This document shows, piece after piece, positions 17,171 through 25,504 of a stretch of DNA of 64,000 nucleotides; the first letter of the stretch is position 1, and every line of letters begins with the position of its first letter. Source of the DNA: JBEKYD01 sp052148435 (lineage in GTDB: Bacteria; Acidobacteriota; Terriglobia; Bryobacterales; Bryobacteraceae); assembly GCA_052148435.1 (NCBI GenBank), contig JBKQIF010000151.1, forward strand, positions 1 to 64,000. The letters are read 5' to 3'. A program made the position numbers and the translations under genes. The notes under the pieces were generated by a model, which was not told where the DNA came from, ran no database searches, and was given only the letters and a program-made list of their open reading frames with translations.

Positions 17171-19608
17171 GGCGGCAGGAAGGGGACCGCGATCTGCCGG
17201 GTCCACGCCGCTCCGCTGGCGTCCCGGCCAGTGAATAGCATCACCACCGACGAAGGCACGGCAATGTTCCCCACCTTTAGACTCGAGGAAAGCGTGCCGT
17301 GCGCCGGCAGCGCGGTGCTGCCGAAAAAATTCGCGATCGAGCCCGCATAGCTCACGCCATCGAAAGTGAACCCGGTCACGGTGGTGGCTACCCCCGCGGT
17401 TTCGTTCAGGCTGACGGTGAAAGAGAACGTGGCGCCATTGGCATCGGGCGCCTGCTGGTAGACCGGATTCGGCGTCTCCGACAGTGCCACCGCCGAGGCC
17501 GCGGTGGGAGTGCCCAGGCTGAGCGTTGCCGCTGCCGACGAGGAACTGAACGTGGGGCTGCCCCCGTAGTAAGCCTGTACCATGTTGTTTGCCACCAGCA
17601 ACTGGCCGCCGAAAACGGTGATGGAGGCAGTGGCGGTGGCGCCGGACCCGGAGAGCGTCGCGGCGCCCAGCGAGAGGTTCCCCAGGGTGAAGGAAACCGG
17701 CCCGGTGGGCGACGTGGCGCCGCTGGCAGCCTTCACGGCAGCGGTCAGCACCGTGGACCCGCCCGCCAGGATAATGGCCGGGCTCGCCGTAAGCGTAGTG
17801 GTGGTGGAGGTAACCGGAATGCCTGCCCATGCCGTGATCAGGTTGTACGCGTCCACCGAACCCAGGCCCGTCACAAGGTCGTAACCCACACCGGCCGTGT
17901 ACCCAAACTGACCGTTGGCACAGTTCGGCGTACCCACCTGGCACGGCACGATGTTGTTCCCCGCGGTCACGTCGTGAAAAATGCCGGAGGCGCCGGCCGC
18001 CGCCATGGCATACAGCTTCGGGTTGATGTTGCCCACGCCGGATTTGTTTTGCACCGCGTTCTGGACCAGGTACTGATTGAGCACGGCGATCATTCCGGCG
18101 AAAGAAGGCGCCGCGGCCGACGTGCCGCCCACGCCAATTTCCGCGCCCTCGGAAACGACGATGTAGGGGTCGTGGGCGTTCGACGCGGCCAGGGAGACGT
18201 CGGGCACGTCGCGCGCGCCGTCGCTCGGAACACCCGGCCCGGTTTGCCAAGCGGGCTTCTTGTAAACCGAACTCAAACCGCCGCCCGAAGCCGCAAGTCC
18301 CCCGCTCGCCGCTGTGTCGTTCCACGCTATCTCGGGGATATAGGAAAGCGCCGAGGCGCCGGTTGGCCCGTTGCTGCCGCTCCAATAGCTGAGGCTTCCT
18401 TCGTTGAATTCCGTCCCGCCCACCGCGGTAACCTCGGGAACGCTGGCGGGAAGGCTAACTCCCAGACCCCCGGTCGCCGTCGCGACGTCGTAATCGCAGC
18501 CGGCCGCTCCCGAATCGCCCGACGAAGCCAGCCAGGTAATTCCCAGCGCATTGCCTTTCTGCGCCTCCACTTGAAAGCCCGAAAGACCCATGCGATTCGA
18601 GGCCACCTGGTATTCGCACAGCCCAAAGCTCTCACTGATCACCGGCGCCAGGTTGTTGTCAATCGCATAGTAAGCCGAGTAGCCCGCGTCGTCGCTGTAA
18701 ACGTAAATCAGGGTCGCGAATCGAGCCACCGCGCCGGCCCATTCCAGGTCCAAATCCGCTTCTACTTCGTCGCCGTTGACCCCCGGGTACGTGCCGGTGG
18801 GAACCACCTGTATGGTGGTTGGGGGCAAGCCCCAACTGTCGCGGAACGCCGCGATGTCGCCCGGATCGATGTCGCTCTGTCCTACGATCGCAATGCTCTG
18901 ACCCGCGCCCATATATCCGTAGCTAAACAAGGGGACGAGATCGTAAATGGCCGCAAGATCGTCCGGGATCAGGTAGTGGCTTCCGTCAGTCTCGGTATAG
19001 TTCGGCAGGGCTTGCTTCCGCGGCGCCTTTGGGTGAAAGTCGTGGAGCCCCAGGACACCCGCCACCATGGGCTCGATGGCCGCCGGCAAGAACAGGTCGG
19101 TGGCGTTGGCGAAGTGAGTTTCAGCGCCCACCTGGTAGCGGTGGATTTCCGTATGCAGGGTTGCCTCGACCTGGCTGGCCGTGCCGCTGAAACTGATGAA
19201 ATCGCGGCCGCGCGCCGTATACTTCACGGCGAAGCCCTGGGAGCGCAGCCAGGCCGCGACCTTATCCAAATCCGCCGTACTCGAACCGAACCGCTCGGCA
19301 TAGGTTTCCGGTGTCAACCAGTTGTGGTAGTTCGGCGATGCGGGATCCTGCTGCTCGGCCAGCAGTTGCTCGAGCGCGGCTTGCCGATCGGCCGACGGCC
19401 TCAGCATCAGCGTGATGTTGCCGAGCTCGAAATCGGGTTCCACCGCCCCCCGATCGTACTTCGGCTGCGCCTGAGGAGGAACGCTGCCGCTGACGACTAC
19501 CGGATGGCGTGCATCGATCGGGGCAGCGATCGAATCCTGCTGGGCCGGTAACACGGAAGCGAACAAGCAAACAATGAGTACGGGGCGGAAGCCGGAACAC
19601 GATACCAT
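17155..19608 (-). CDS. Secreted S53 (sedolisin/kumamolisin-like) serine-carboxyl peptidase
   Basis: Protein of 817 residues. The signal peptide is at 1-22. A pro-kumamolisin activation domain spans about 55-195 (PNYHNWLTPETYAERFG). The catalytic domain spans about 220-600 with the sedolisin residues Glu283 and Asp287 (EADLDLEW) and Ser497 (GGTSAAAPSFAG). A calcium-site-like end reads FHDVTAGNNIV and GYDLVTGLGSVD. Residues 610-720 form a bacterial Ig-like domain (STVLTAAVKAASG), then another beta-rich domain. S53 enzymes are acid-active endopeptidases matured by loss of the propeptide, so a role in extracellular protein breakdown is likely. The gene is monocistronic and flanked by direct repeats. 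Confidence 0.92.
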   Translation of the reverse strand: MVSCSGFRPVLIVCLFASVLPAQQDSIAAPIDARHPVVVSGSVPPQAQPKYDRGAVEPDFELGNITLMLRPSADRQAALEQLLAEQQDPASPNYHNWLTPETYAERFGSSTADLDKVAAWLRSQGFAVKYTARGRDFISFSGTASQVEATLHTEIHRYQVGAETHFANATDLFLPAAIEPMVAGVLGLHDFHPKAPRKQALPNYTETDGSHYLIPDDLAAIYDLVPLFSYGYMGAGQSIAIVGQSDIDPGDIAAFRDSWGLPPTTIQVVPTGTYPGVNGDEVEADLDLEWAGAVARFATLIYVYSDDAGYSAYYAIDNNLAPVISESFGLCEYQVASNRMGLSGFQVEAQKGNALGITWLASSGDSGAAGCDYDVATATGGLGVSLPASVPEVTAVGGTEFNEGSLSYWSGSNGPTGASALSYIPEIAWNDTAASGGLAASGGGLSSVYKKPAWQTGPGVPSDGARDVPDVSLAASNAHDPYIVVSEGAEIGVGGTSAAAPSFAGMIAVLNQYLVQNAVQNKSGVGNINPKLYAMAAAGASGIFHDVTAGNNIVPCQVGTPNCANGQFGYTAGVGYDLVTGLGSVDAYNLITAWAGIPVTSTTTTLTASPAIILAGGSTVLTAAVKAASGATSPTGPVSFTLGNLSLGAATLSGSGATATASITVFGGQLLVANNMVQAYYGGSPTFSSSSAAATLSLGTPTAASAVALSETPNPVYQQAPDANGATFSFTVSLNETAGVATTVTGFTFDGVSYAGSIANFFGSTALPAHGTLSSSLKVGNIAVPSSVVMLFTGRDASGAAWTRQIAVPFLPPPTQE

Positions 19609-19770
19609 GATTCGTTCTACCGCTCAGAGCCAGGTCGTATCCATTACCAAAAGGTTCACAGACGGATGTAGCCTGAGGTAATACGGAAACCGCCTGATAG
19701 CGCACGCTAAAGACGCGGCCGAGGGTCCAGTTTCGTGGTCTGTCAGGCTCTCGCCAGGCCACGGCAGCTC

Positions 19771-19805
19771 GACAGACGACAAAAAACGAATCGTCTGTCC
19801 CACCT
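19771..19805. repeat. Hairpin repeat of the GACAGACGA family, copy 1
   Basis: GACAGACGA and TCGTCTGTC form a 9-bp stem around an A-rich loop, followed by the tail TGTCCCACCTG. Similar units lie at 36502 and 39567, both in gaps between genes. Confidence 0.75.
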
Positions 19806-19822
19806 GGCACCCCGCACCGGCT

Positions 19823-19951
19823 CCTCGGAGTCTCTACTCGACGCGTATGCGCCCCGTGGCAGCGGAAGTGGGCATGCGTGCCGACGCGGCACGCATGACT
19901 GCGTGCGCCCCTTTTGCCGGTCAGGGGATGTGAGGCTATTCTTGCGTGGGC
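19823..19951. repeat. Rearranged double-hairpin fragments and 39-bp direct repeat
   Basis: Fragments of the double-hairpin family in both orientations: GAGTCTCTACTCGACGCG at about 19829, and GCGGCACGCATGACTGCGTG at about 19886 in the orientation of the copy at 55011. They are followed by the 39-bp repeat (19913-19951) that also overlaps the stop of the S53 gene at 17132-17170. Confidence 0.6.
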
Positions 19952-20040
19952 CCTATTGGTTGGTTCAGAATCACCCGGCCGTTCCATCCTTGCCGCACAG
20001 CCGGGCAATCGCCATGGCACTCATCCCTTGAGAAACCCGA

Positions 20041-20238
20041 TCACGGATGTTTCCCGAATTGGCGGTCGGCGAAATCCAGGTACCGGTCCCAGTCGTAGGC
20101 GGTCACGTCGTGTTTACCCGCACGGATGTGATACGCCACGGTATCGCCCACGGGTTGGTGCAGGCCGGGCATCCGGCCCGCGCCGATCCCGCGCTTGCCC
20201 AACAGGGCATAGACCGGGCCGGTTTCGGCCCGCGTATC
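20041..20238 (-). pseudogene. C-terminal remnant of an alpha/beta-hydrolase (glucuronoyl esterase-like)
   Basis: The minus-strand frame reads GPVYALLGKRGIG, then PVGDTVAYHIRAGKHDVT and YDWDRYLDFADRQF before the stop at 20041. This looks like the last 60 residues of glucuronoyl/acetylxylan esterase-like hydrolases, including the catalytic His in GKHDVT. Upstream of about 20238 the similarity ends and the frame runs into the start of the divergent esterase gene at 20265. The N-terminal bulk of the gene, with the nucleophile Ser, is gone. Confidence 0.65.
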
Positions 20239-20264
20239 GGATGTGATATCTTGGCGTCGCAGCC

Positions 20265-21269
20265 ATGAAACACGATCGATCCCTAATCCTCGCTCTGCTG
20301 GCCACCGCGGCGTGTGCACACGCCCAGCCGCCGGCCCAAGCGCCGGCCACGGCGCCCGACCCCGGCATCTATTACCGACTGGCGCCCGATGCGGCGCCGC
20401 AGGAGGGCGTTCCGAAAGGCGAGATTCGGGGGCCATTCACGCTGCCCAGCGAAGCCTATCCCGGAACCCAGCACACCTACTGGATCTATGTGCCGGCGCA
20501 GTACGACCCGGCGGTCCCCGCCAGCCTCATGATCTACAACGACGGACAGGCGTTTATGGCGCCGCAAGGCGATATTCGCGCCCAGTTCGTCTTGGACAAC
20601 CTGATCTACCGGCGCGAGATTCCCGTCATGATTGCAGTATTTATCAACCCGGGCCGGCGCCCCGACCAACCGGAGCCGACCCCGCAGGAATGGGGAGATC
20701 GCACCACCAACCGCCCCACCGAATACAACACGCTGGACGATAAGTATGTCCGCGTCGTCGTGGATGAATTGCTCCCCGTGCTCTTTAAGGGCTACAACAT
20801 ATCGAGAGACCCGGAGCGCCATGGCATCGGCGGATCGAGCTCGGGGGCGATTGCCGCGTTCACAGTCGCGTGGGAGCGCCCGGACCAGTTCCGCAAAGTG
20901 CTGAGCAATGTCGGCAGCTTTACCAATATTCGCGGCGGCGATGCCTACCCGGACATTATCCGGAAGGCCGCGAAGAAACCCCTGCGCGTGTTCCTGGCGG
21001 ACGGGCGAAACGACAATCGGGCCCTCGGCCCCGACGGAAGCTACGATGAACGCCGCGACTGGTTTTATCAGAACGTCCGCATGGAGCAGGCCCTGAGCGA
21101 GAAGGGCTACGACGTGAATTACTCCTGGGGAATTCAGCGGCATGGCCAGAAGATGCTGCAGACCGTTTTCCCCGAGATGATGCGCTGGCTGTGGCGCGAC
21201 CATGGGGTTTCGACCGATCCGCACGATATGGTGGAGCGGTCGCTGAACACGCCGAAGAAGCAACCATAG
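20265..21269 (+). CDS. Secreted esterase of the enterochelin-esterase-like family
   Basis: Protein of 334 residues with a signal peptide (MKHDRSLILALLATAACAHA). It is an alpha/beta-hydrolase of the Fes/esterase D-like group: HTYWIYVPAQYD near residue 70, LMIYNDGQAFM near 88, the nucleophile elbow GGSSSGA with Ser192, and a C-terminal QRHGQK that supplies the likely catalytic His near 286. ADGRNDNR near 247 may supply the acid. Such proteins cleave esters of carbohydrates or phenolics; the substrate here is unknown. It stands next to the remnant of another esterase and diverges from it. Confidence 0.82.
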   Translation: MKHDRSLILALLATAACAHAQPPAQAPATAPDPGIYYRLAPDAAPQEGVPKGEIRGPFTLPSEAYPGTQHTYWIYVPAQYDPAVPASLMIYNDGQAFMAPQGDIRAQFVLDNLIYRREIPVMIAVFINPGRRPDQPEPTPQEWGDRTTNRPTEYNTLDDKYVRVVVDELLPVLFKGYNISRDPERHGIGGSSSGAIAAFTVAWERPDQFRKVLSNVGSFTNIRGGDAYPDIIRKAAKKPLRVFLADGRNDNRALGPDGSYDERRDWFYQNVRMEQALSEKGYDVNYSWGIQRHGQKMLQTVFPEMMRWLWRDHGVSTDPHDMVERSLNTPKKQP

Positions 21270-21295
21270 TTGCCGCGAGCCGCCTGAGAGACTTC

Positions 21296-21326
21296 TTGTG
21301 GGGCAGCCGATTCGCCTGCCCCACAA
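21296..21326. repeat. Hairpin repeat of the GTGGGGC family, copy 1
   Basis: TTGTGGGGCAG and CTGCCCCACAA form an 11-bp perfect stem around a 9-base loop, followed on the plus strand by AAAAAA. The A run is on the wrong side for an intrinsic terminator of the upstream esterase. A second copy with changed but still paired stem bases is at 35642. The rest of 21270-21571 shows no gene. Confidence 0.7.
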
Positions 21327-21571
21327 AAAAGGCGCCGCAATTCCGAACGGCGCTGCTAACGAAGCTCCCGGAGGCGATGCTCACGCGCGATGCCGCCCGT
21401 TACCGGGGCTATTTTCCGAAACTGGAGATCCTCGCTCCCACGAACCGCTGAATGTGATCGTACGGCCGCCTTCCGCCGTCAACTGAAACCCCGCGCGTCA
21501 CGTACGCGCGCAGCCAGGTGCGTGCCCGCAGGCGGCCCTTCGCGTTCCCACCCACCGGGGCCGAGTGGGCG

Positions 21572-21826
21572 TTATCTGTTGCGGGTTGCCGCCGCGGCCG
21601 CCTGCCTCACCTCCCGTTTGGCCTGATCCAACAACTCCTTGGCCTTTTGAGCATGACCGTTCATGTCGAATTCATTGGCCTGTTGGGCCGCCACGATCTT
21701 TTCAAACGCCTGGTCGATGAAGCGTTGTGCGGCGGCGAGATTCGGATGGCGCGAAACCTGGCCTACGGCGACGCCGCCGATAAAGATCAGAATACCCAGC
21801 GCTACGGCAATTCTAGTTTTGATCAT
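21572..21826 (-). CDS. Small exported or membrane-anchored helical protein
   Basis: Protein of 84 residues. A hydrophobic N-terminus (IAVALGILIFIGGVAVG, residues 6-22) is a signal peptide or anchor, followed by a helical, Ala/Gln/Lys-rich part (LAAAQRFIDQAFEKIVAAQQ) likely to form a helical hairpin outside the membrane. No family is recognised. It is monocistronic, between a repeat and a divergent phosphoesterase gene. Confidence 0.65.
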   Translation of the reverse strand: MIKTRIAVALGILIFIGGVAVGQVSRHPNLAAAQRFIDQAFEKIVAAQQANEFDMNGHAQKAKELLDQAKREVRQAAAAATRNR

Positions 21827-21971
21827 GAGCAGTATTTTATCCGAATTTTATCCGAGCCAAGGCAGCCTGTCGAATTCTTTTTCCACGTGAGAGCACCAAA
21901 ACCTCGAAGCATGACCGATTTGCCCTTCCGCTCACGGTGCCACAGCCGGACTTGCGAAAATAGCAGGAGGG

Positions 21972-22862
21972 ATGTTCGATCGCTTGCGGATAGCAACCCG
22001 GTACAGCCGCGCTCTCGTCTTTGGTGCGTGGCTCCTTGCCCTTCTGCTGGGTATCCGCGGAGCCGCGGCGCCCGATTCCTTCCGTTTCGCGATTCTGGGC
22101 GACCGGACCGGAGAGGCTCAACCCGGCGTCTACGACCAGGTGTGGAAGGAGGTGGCGGCCGAAAACCCCGCGTTCGTCGTCAGTGTGGGCGACACCATTC
22201 AGGGGATGAACGACCGAAGCGCGGAAGAAGAGTGGCGCCAAATCGGGCAGCTTCTCGGTTCCTTCCGCCGCTATCCGCTCTATCTCGCCGCTGGCAACCA
22301 CGACATCTGGTCTCCGGCATCCGAACGGCTGTTCCAGCACTACGCGGCGCACCCGCCACACTACAGCTTCGATTACCGGCAGGCGCACTTCACCATCCTG
22401 GACAACAGCCGGTCCGAACAACTGCCGGATCGGGAACTGGTCTTCCTCGAAGCCGACCTGAAAGCCCATGCCGGGCAACCATTGAAGATTGTCGTTTCGC
22501 ACCGGCCGTCCTGGTTGGTTGACGTGGCGCTCCGGAACCCGAACTTCGCCTTGCACCAACTTGCCCGGCGGTACGGCGTCCAGTATGTGATCGCCGGACA
22601 TGTTCACCAGATGCTGCGTCTCGAACTCGAAGGCGTGACGTATATCTCAATGGCGAGTTCAGGCGGGCACCTCCGCTTATCCGGACTCTACCAGGACGGT
22701 TGGTTTTTCGGACACGCCCTGGTTGAAGTAGACGGCCGGAGCGCCGGCTTCGAGATCAGGGAAGCCGGTCCGCCGCGCGGCCAAGGCCGGATTACGAAGC
22801 TGACGGACTGGGGCATGGCCGGCCTGGTCACGAGAGACCGGGAGCCGGCGCCCGCCAGGTAG
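21972..22862 (+). CDS. Exported calcineurin-like metallophosphoesterase
   Basis: Protein of 296 residues with an N-terminal hydrophobic leader (residues 13-33). Metallophosphoesterase motifs are in order: GDRTGE with Asp44, VGDTIQG with Asp74, GNHDIW with Asn109 and His110, SHRPSW with His177, and GHVHQ with His210 and His212. In the first motif the usual Asp-x-His is Asp-x-Thr, so one metal ligand is changed. The likely role is a periplasmic phosphoesterase of unknown substrate. It converges on the PHP phosphatase gene 30 bp downstream. Confidence 0.87.
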   Translation: MFDRLRIATRYSRALVFGAWLLALLLGIRGAAAPDSFRFAILGDRTGEAQPGVYDQVWKEVAAENPAFVVSVGDTIQGMNDRSAEEEWRQIGQLLGSFRRYPLYLAAGNHDIWSPASERLFQHYAAHPPHYSFDYRQAHFTILDNSRSEQLPDRELVFLEADLKAHAGQPLKIVVSHRPSWLVDVALRNPNFALHQLARRYGVQYVIAGHVHQMLRLELEGVTYISMASSGGHLRLSGLYQDGWFFGHALVEVDGRSAGFEIREAGPPRGQGRITKLTDWGMAGLVTRDREPAPAR

Positions 22863-22891
22863 CGTGTCGGGAAACGCGGGATCCCGGCGCC

Positions 22892-23659
22892 CTATCGCCA
22901 AAACGCAAACCGGCTCTTCTTTCGAGGCTCGACCGGCGTCGCAGCGGAACTCCACACCGGGTCACCGGCAATAATCGCCGAAGGATTCGTGACCAGCAAC
23001 AGTTCGGCGGCTTCGGCCCCCATCTCCCGAGTCAGGATTTCGCGAGCAAAGTCCAACCGCGGCGGGCGATCTTCGGTATCGTGCGCATCGCTCGCGATCA
23101 CGTGAACCAGTCCTTTTCGCAGCAAGGCCCAAGCCGATTCCCGAGCGGCTTTGCCGAAACGATCCGTCAACGACTGCGCGGTCACTTGCAGCAGGCAACC
23201 CATCTGCGTCCAGCTTTCCAGCCGCTCGAAAGAACTTTGCAGAATCGGGTTGCGCTCCGGATGAGTGACCACCGGACAAATCCCGCGCGCCATGAATCGC
23301 CGGAAAATCTCCTCGCTGCTCGGCGGAATCAGCACATCGTCGAATTCCACCATCAAATAGCGAAGACCGTTGATGGTAAACCTGGCGGGTTCCTGCAAAG
23401 CGAGCTGGATGTTGTCGAAATTCAATCGAAAATCGCAGGCCGGATGAATGCGCGGCACTCCACCGGTTGCCTCCGTCAGCTCGCGAATTCGCCGGTCCCG
23501 CACCACCGGATCGAATTTGTACTGCGCATCGCAGTGCGGGGTCGCCACAATATCCGTCGTTCCGGTTTCGGCGGCGAGCCGCAACATCGCGATGCTGTCG
23601 TCCCGGCTCCGGGCTCCGTCGTCCACACCCCAGATGACGTGGCTATGAATGTCGACCAT
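22892..23659 (-). CDS. PHP-domain tyrosine-protein phosphatase, CpsB/YwqE type
   Basis: Protein of about 255 residues starting at 23659 (MVDIHSHVIWGVDDGA); an in-frame ATG at 23671 is an alternative. PHP metal motifs are visible: HSH at residues 5-7, ATPHCD near 40, THPERN near 135 and IASDAHD near 190. This group includes the Mn-dependent phosphatases that dephosphorylate bacterial tyrosine kinases controlling capsule or exopolysaccharide export. No Wzc-like kinase or polysaccharide genes lie next to it, so the partner is unknown. The start choice rests on the family's N-terminal metal motif. Confidence 0.87.
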   Translation of the reverse strand: MVDIHSHVIWGVDDGARSRDDSIAMLRLAAETGTTDIVATPHCDAQYKFDPVVRDRRIRELTEATGGVPRIHPACDFRLNFDNIQLALQEPARFTINGLRYLMVEFDDVLIPPSSEEIFRRFMARGICPVVTHPERNPILQSSFERLESWTQMGCLLQVTAQSLTDRFGKAARESAWALLRKGLVHVIASDAHDTEDRPPRLDFAREILTREMGAEAAELLLVTNPSAIIAGDPVWSSAATPVEPRKKSRFAFWR

Positions 23660-23940
23660 CCGTCCCTCCATTGTAGAGGCCGCGGATTGGAATTGTCTCG
23701 GGCCTTCCCGCCACAACCGCGCGCGCAAATCGCGGGCGGAAAATCCCCTCGCCATGTCTTGGAATTGAGTTCGCCACGGAGGCCTGGAAATGACGATGGA
23801 ATTGAAACTGCTTCAAAATACACCTCCTTGGGAGTGGCCGCCAAGGGCCGGAAACACGATCCGGAAAACCCTCCGGGATCGCCGGAGCCCCGCACCGACG
23901 TCGCGATCGCCCCGATGCCGTGCCACAATATAAGGTTGCC

Positions 23941-24459
23941 ATGTGCCGCATACGATTCGTCCGCCACGCTCTGCTGGCCGCAGCCGTGTCGCTGTTGGCC
24001 GCCTGTACCGAAGACCAGCCTGCGCCGCAGTTGGTGCACACTTACGCCATGGGTGACCGCGTCAATATAGGCCACATCGTCTACCAGGTCTTCGAGGCGC
24101 AATGGAAGCCGTCGCTGGGAGAAGACACCGATTCCCGGGTGCCGCAGAACCGCTTTTTCATCTTGCGTTTCAGCGCCACCAACAGCGGCAGCAATAACGA
24201 GATCATTCCCAACATGACCCTGGAGGACGAGGCCGGAAATAGCTATCCGGAGCTCAAGGACGGAACCAAAGTGCCGCTCTGGGTGGGCTATCTCCGCCAG
24301 GCGGCGCCCGCCGATTCCATTCAAGGTACGGTGGTGTTCGACGTTGTTCCCAAACGCTACAAGCTGCGCCTGTGGGACGAAGACCACACCATTTCAGCCC
24401 TGGTCGAACTGACGCTGCAATTCGACGATCAAAACAAGGGCATTCCGACCCAACGTTGA
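23941..24459 (+). CDS. Lipoprotein with a DUF4352-like domain
   Basis: Protein of about 172 residues from the ATG at 23941. The leader ends in a lipobox (LLAAC), so the mature protein is probably lipid-anchored at Cys28 or so. The rest is a beta-rich domain like DUF4352: GHIVYQVFEAQW near residue 52, QNRFFILRFSATNSG near 76, and LEDEAGNSYPEL near 100. Such domains are extracytoplasmic, Ig-like and of unknown function. It lies in the same direction as the next gene, 84 bp apart. Confidence 0.75.
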   Translation: MCRIRFVRHALLAAAVSLLAACTEDQPAPQLVHTYAMGDRVNIGHIVYQVFEAQWKPSLGEDTDSRVPQNRFFILRFSATNSGSNNEIIPNMTLEDEAGNSYPELKDGTKVPLWVGYLRQAAPADSIQGTVVFDVVPKRYKLRLWDEDHTISALVELTLQFDDQNKGIPTQR

Positions 24460-24543
24460 GCGGCTGATCGCCGATTGCCGACCGCTGAAGGCTTGCCGCC
24501 GAAACGCGACCGGATTCCTCAAACCATGCACTAGAATAGTGCC

Positions 24544-25410
24544 ATGGTTCCCCATCTGCTGCTCTACGCCGCCCTGGTCAATAACGTCCGCTCTCTGGTG
24601 GCGCGGCGGGACTTTGCCGCCGCCGAATACGCCGTAGCCGCCTATCGGGCATCGGCCGGCGCCACCAGTGAGTTGGCCGCGGCGATTTCGTGGATGGCCC
24701 GCGCGGCGCTGGATGCCCACGACTACGCCAGGGCCGATGCCTACGCCGCCCAGGCCCGTCAGATGGCGGACGGACTTCTGTCCACCCACGCCCTGGCCGG
24801 CGACCCCTGGCTCGCAACCGCGGTCGGCGCCTCCATTGAAGTCCACTCGCAGGCGCTGGCGGGAACCGGAGGGCGCGACCAGGCCGTGGACTTTCTGAAC
24901 GCCCAATTGGCGCTGTTCGGCGCCACCGGTTTGCACGAGCGAATCCAAAAGAACCTGAATCTGCTGAGCCTGGTCGGCAAGCCGGCGCCACCGCTTGAAG
25001 GCGTGCCGGCCAGCCAGTTGCGCGGCCATCCACTGCTCCTGTTTTTCTGGGCCCATTGGTGCCCCGATTGCAAAGCCGAAGCCACCGCGCTGGCCAACCT
25101 CCGCCGAGCCTTCGCCCCCAAAGGCCTCCTGCTGGTGAGCCCCACCAAACTGTACGGATATGTGGCTCGCGGCGAGGACGCGCCCCCGGATACCGAAACT
25201 CGCTACATCTCCGAAATCTGGCGCAAGTATTATGCGGCTCTGGAACCCTCGCCGACCCCCATCGGCTCGAACAACTTTATGAGATACGGCGCCAGCACCA
25301 CCCCCACCCTCGTCCTGGTGGATGCCCGCGGCATCGTGCGCTACTATCATCCCGGAGCGCTGAATCAGGTTGAACTGGAAGCTGAGCTCGTCCAAACGAT
25401 CGGAAATTAG
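24544..25410 (+). CDS. Thioredoxin-like (TlpA/AhpC-type) protein with helical N-terminal half
   Basis: Protein of 288 residues. Residues 1-140 are alpha-helical with TPR-like spacing (RDFAAAEYAVAAYRASAG). Residues 143-285 form a thioredoxin-like redoxin domain: VGKPAPPLEGVPASQLRG, then the CxxC active site WCPDC at 172-176 and the cis-Pro region ASTTPTLVLVD near 260. It is expected to act as a thiol-disulfide oxidoreductase. There is no clear signal peptide. No partner gene such as dsbD is adjacent. Confidence 0.8.
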   Translation: MVPHLLLYAALVNNVRSLVARRDFAAAEYAVAAYRASAGATSELAAAISWMARAALDAHDYARADAYAAQARQMADGLLSTHALAGDPWLATAVGASIEVHSQALAGTGGRDQAVDFLNAQLALFGATGLHERIQKNLNLLSLVGKPAPPLEGVPASQLRGHPLLLFFWAHWCPDCKAEATALANLRRAFAPKGLLLVSPTKLYGYVARGEDAPPDTETRYISEIWRKYYAALEPSPTPIGSNNFMRYGASTTPTLVLVDARGIVRYYHPGALNQVELEAELVQTIGN

Positions 25411-25504
25411 TAACTGGATTTGCTTAGATAGCCCAATGCCGTCGATTGCCCAAAACAAGATTTCGAAACGTGGGCGAGGATCTTTACGCCGCCTCTCGCC
25501 ACCC

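Larger units (their letters stand above)
19609..20040. other. Repeat-rich gap upstream of the S53 gene
   Basis: No intact gene. The stretch holds a hairpin repeat at 19771, decayed pieces of the double-hairpin family in opposite orientations at 19823-19870 and 19885-19910, and the 39-bp direct repeat at 19913. On the minus strand a short frame ends GRVILNQPIGPTQE and stops within that repeat, like the end of the S53 gene, so it may be the tail of a lost gene. Promoter signals for the S53 gene must lie near 19610-19700 but none is clear. Confidence 0.45.

Noticed and set aside
17299..19551. Long open frame (750 codons) on the plus strand opposite the S53 peptidase gene
   Set aside because: It is antisense to a gene with full catalytic motifs, is rich in Arg and Gly as expected from GC-rich shadow frames, and shows no domain.
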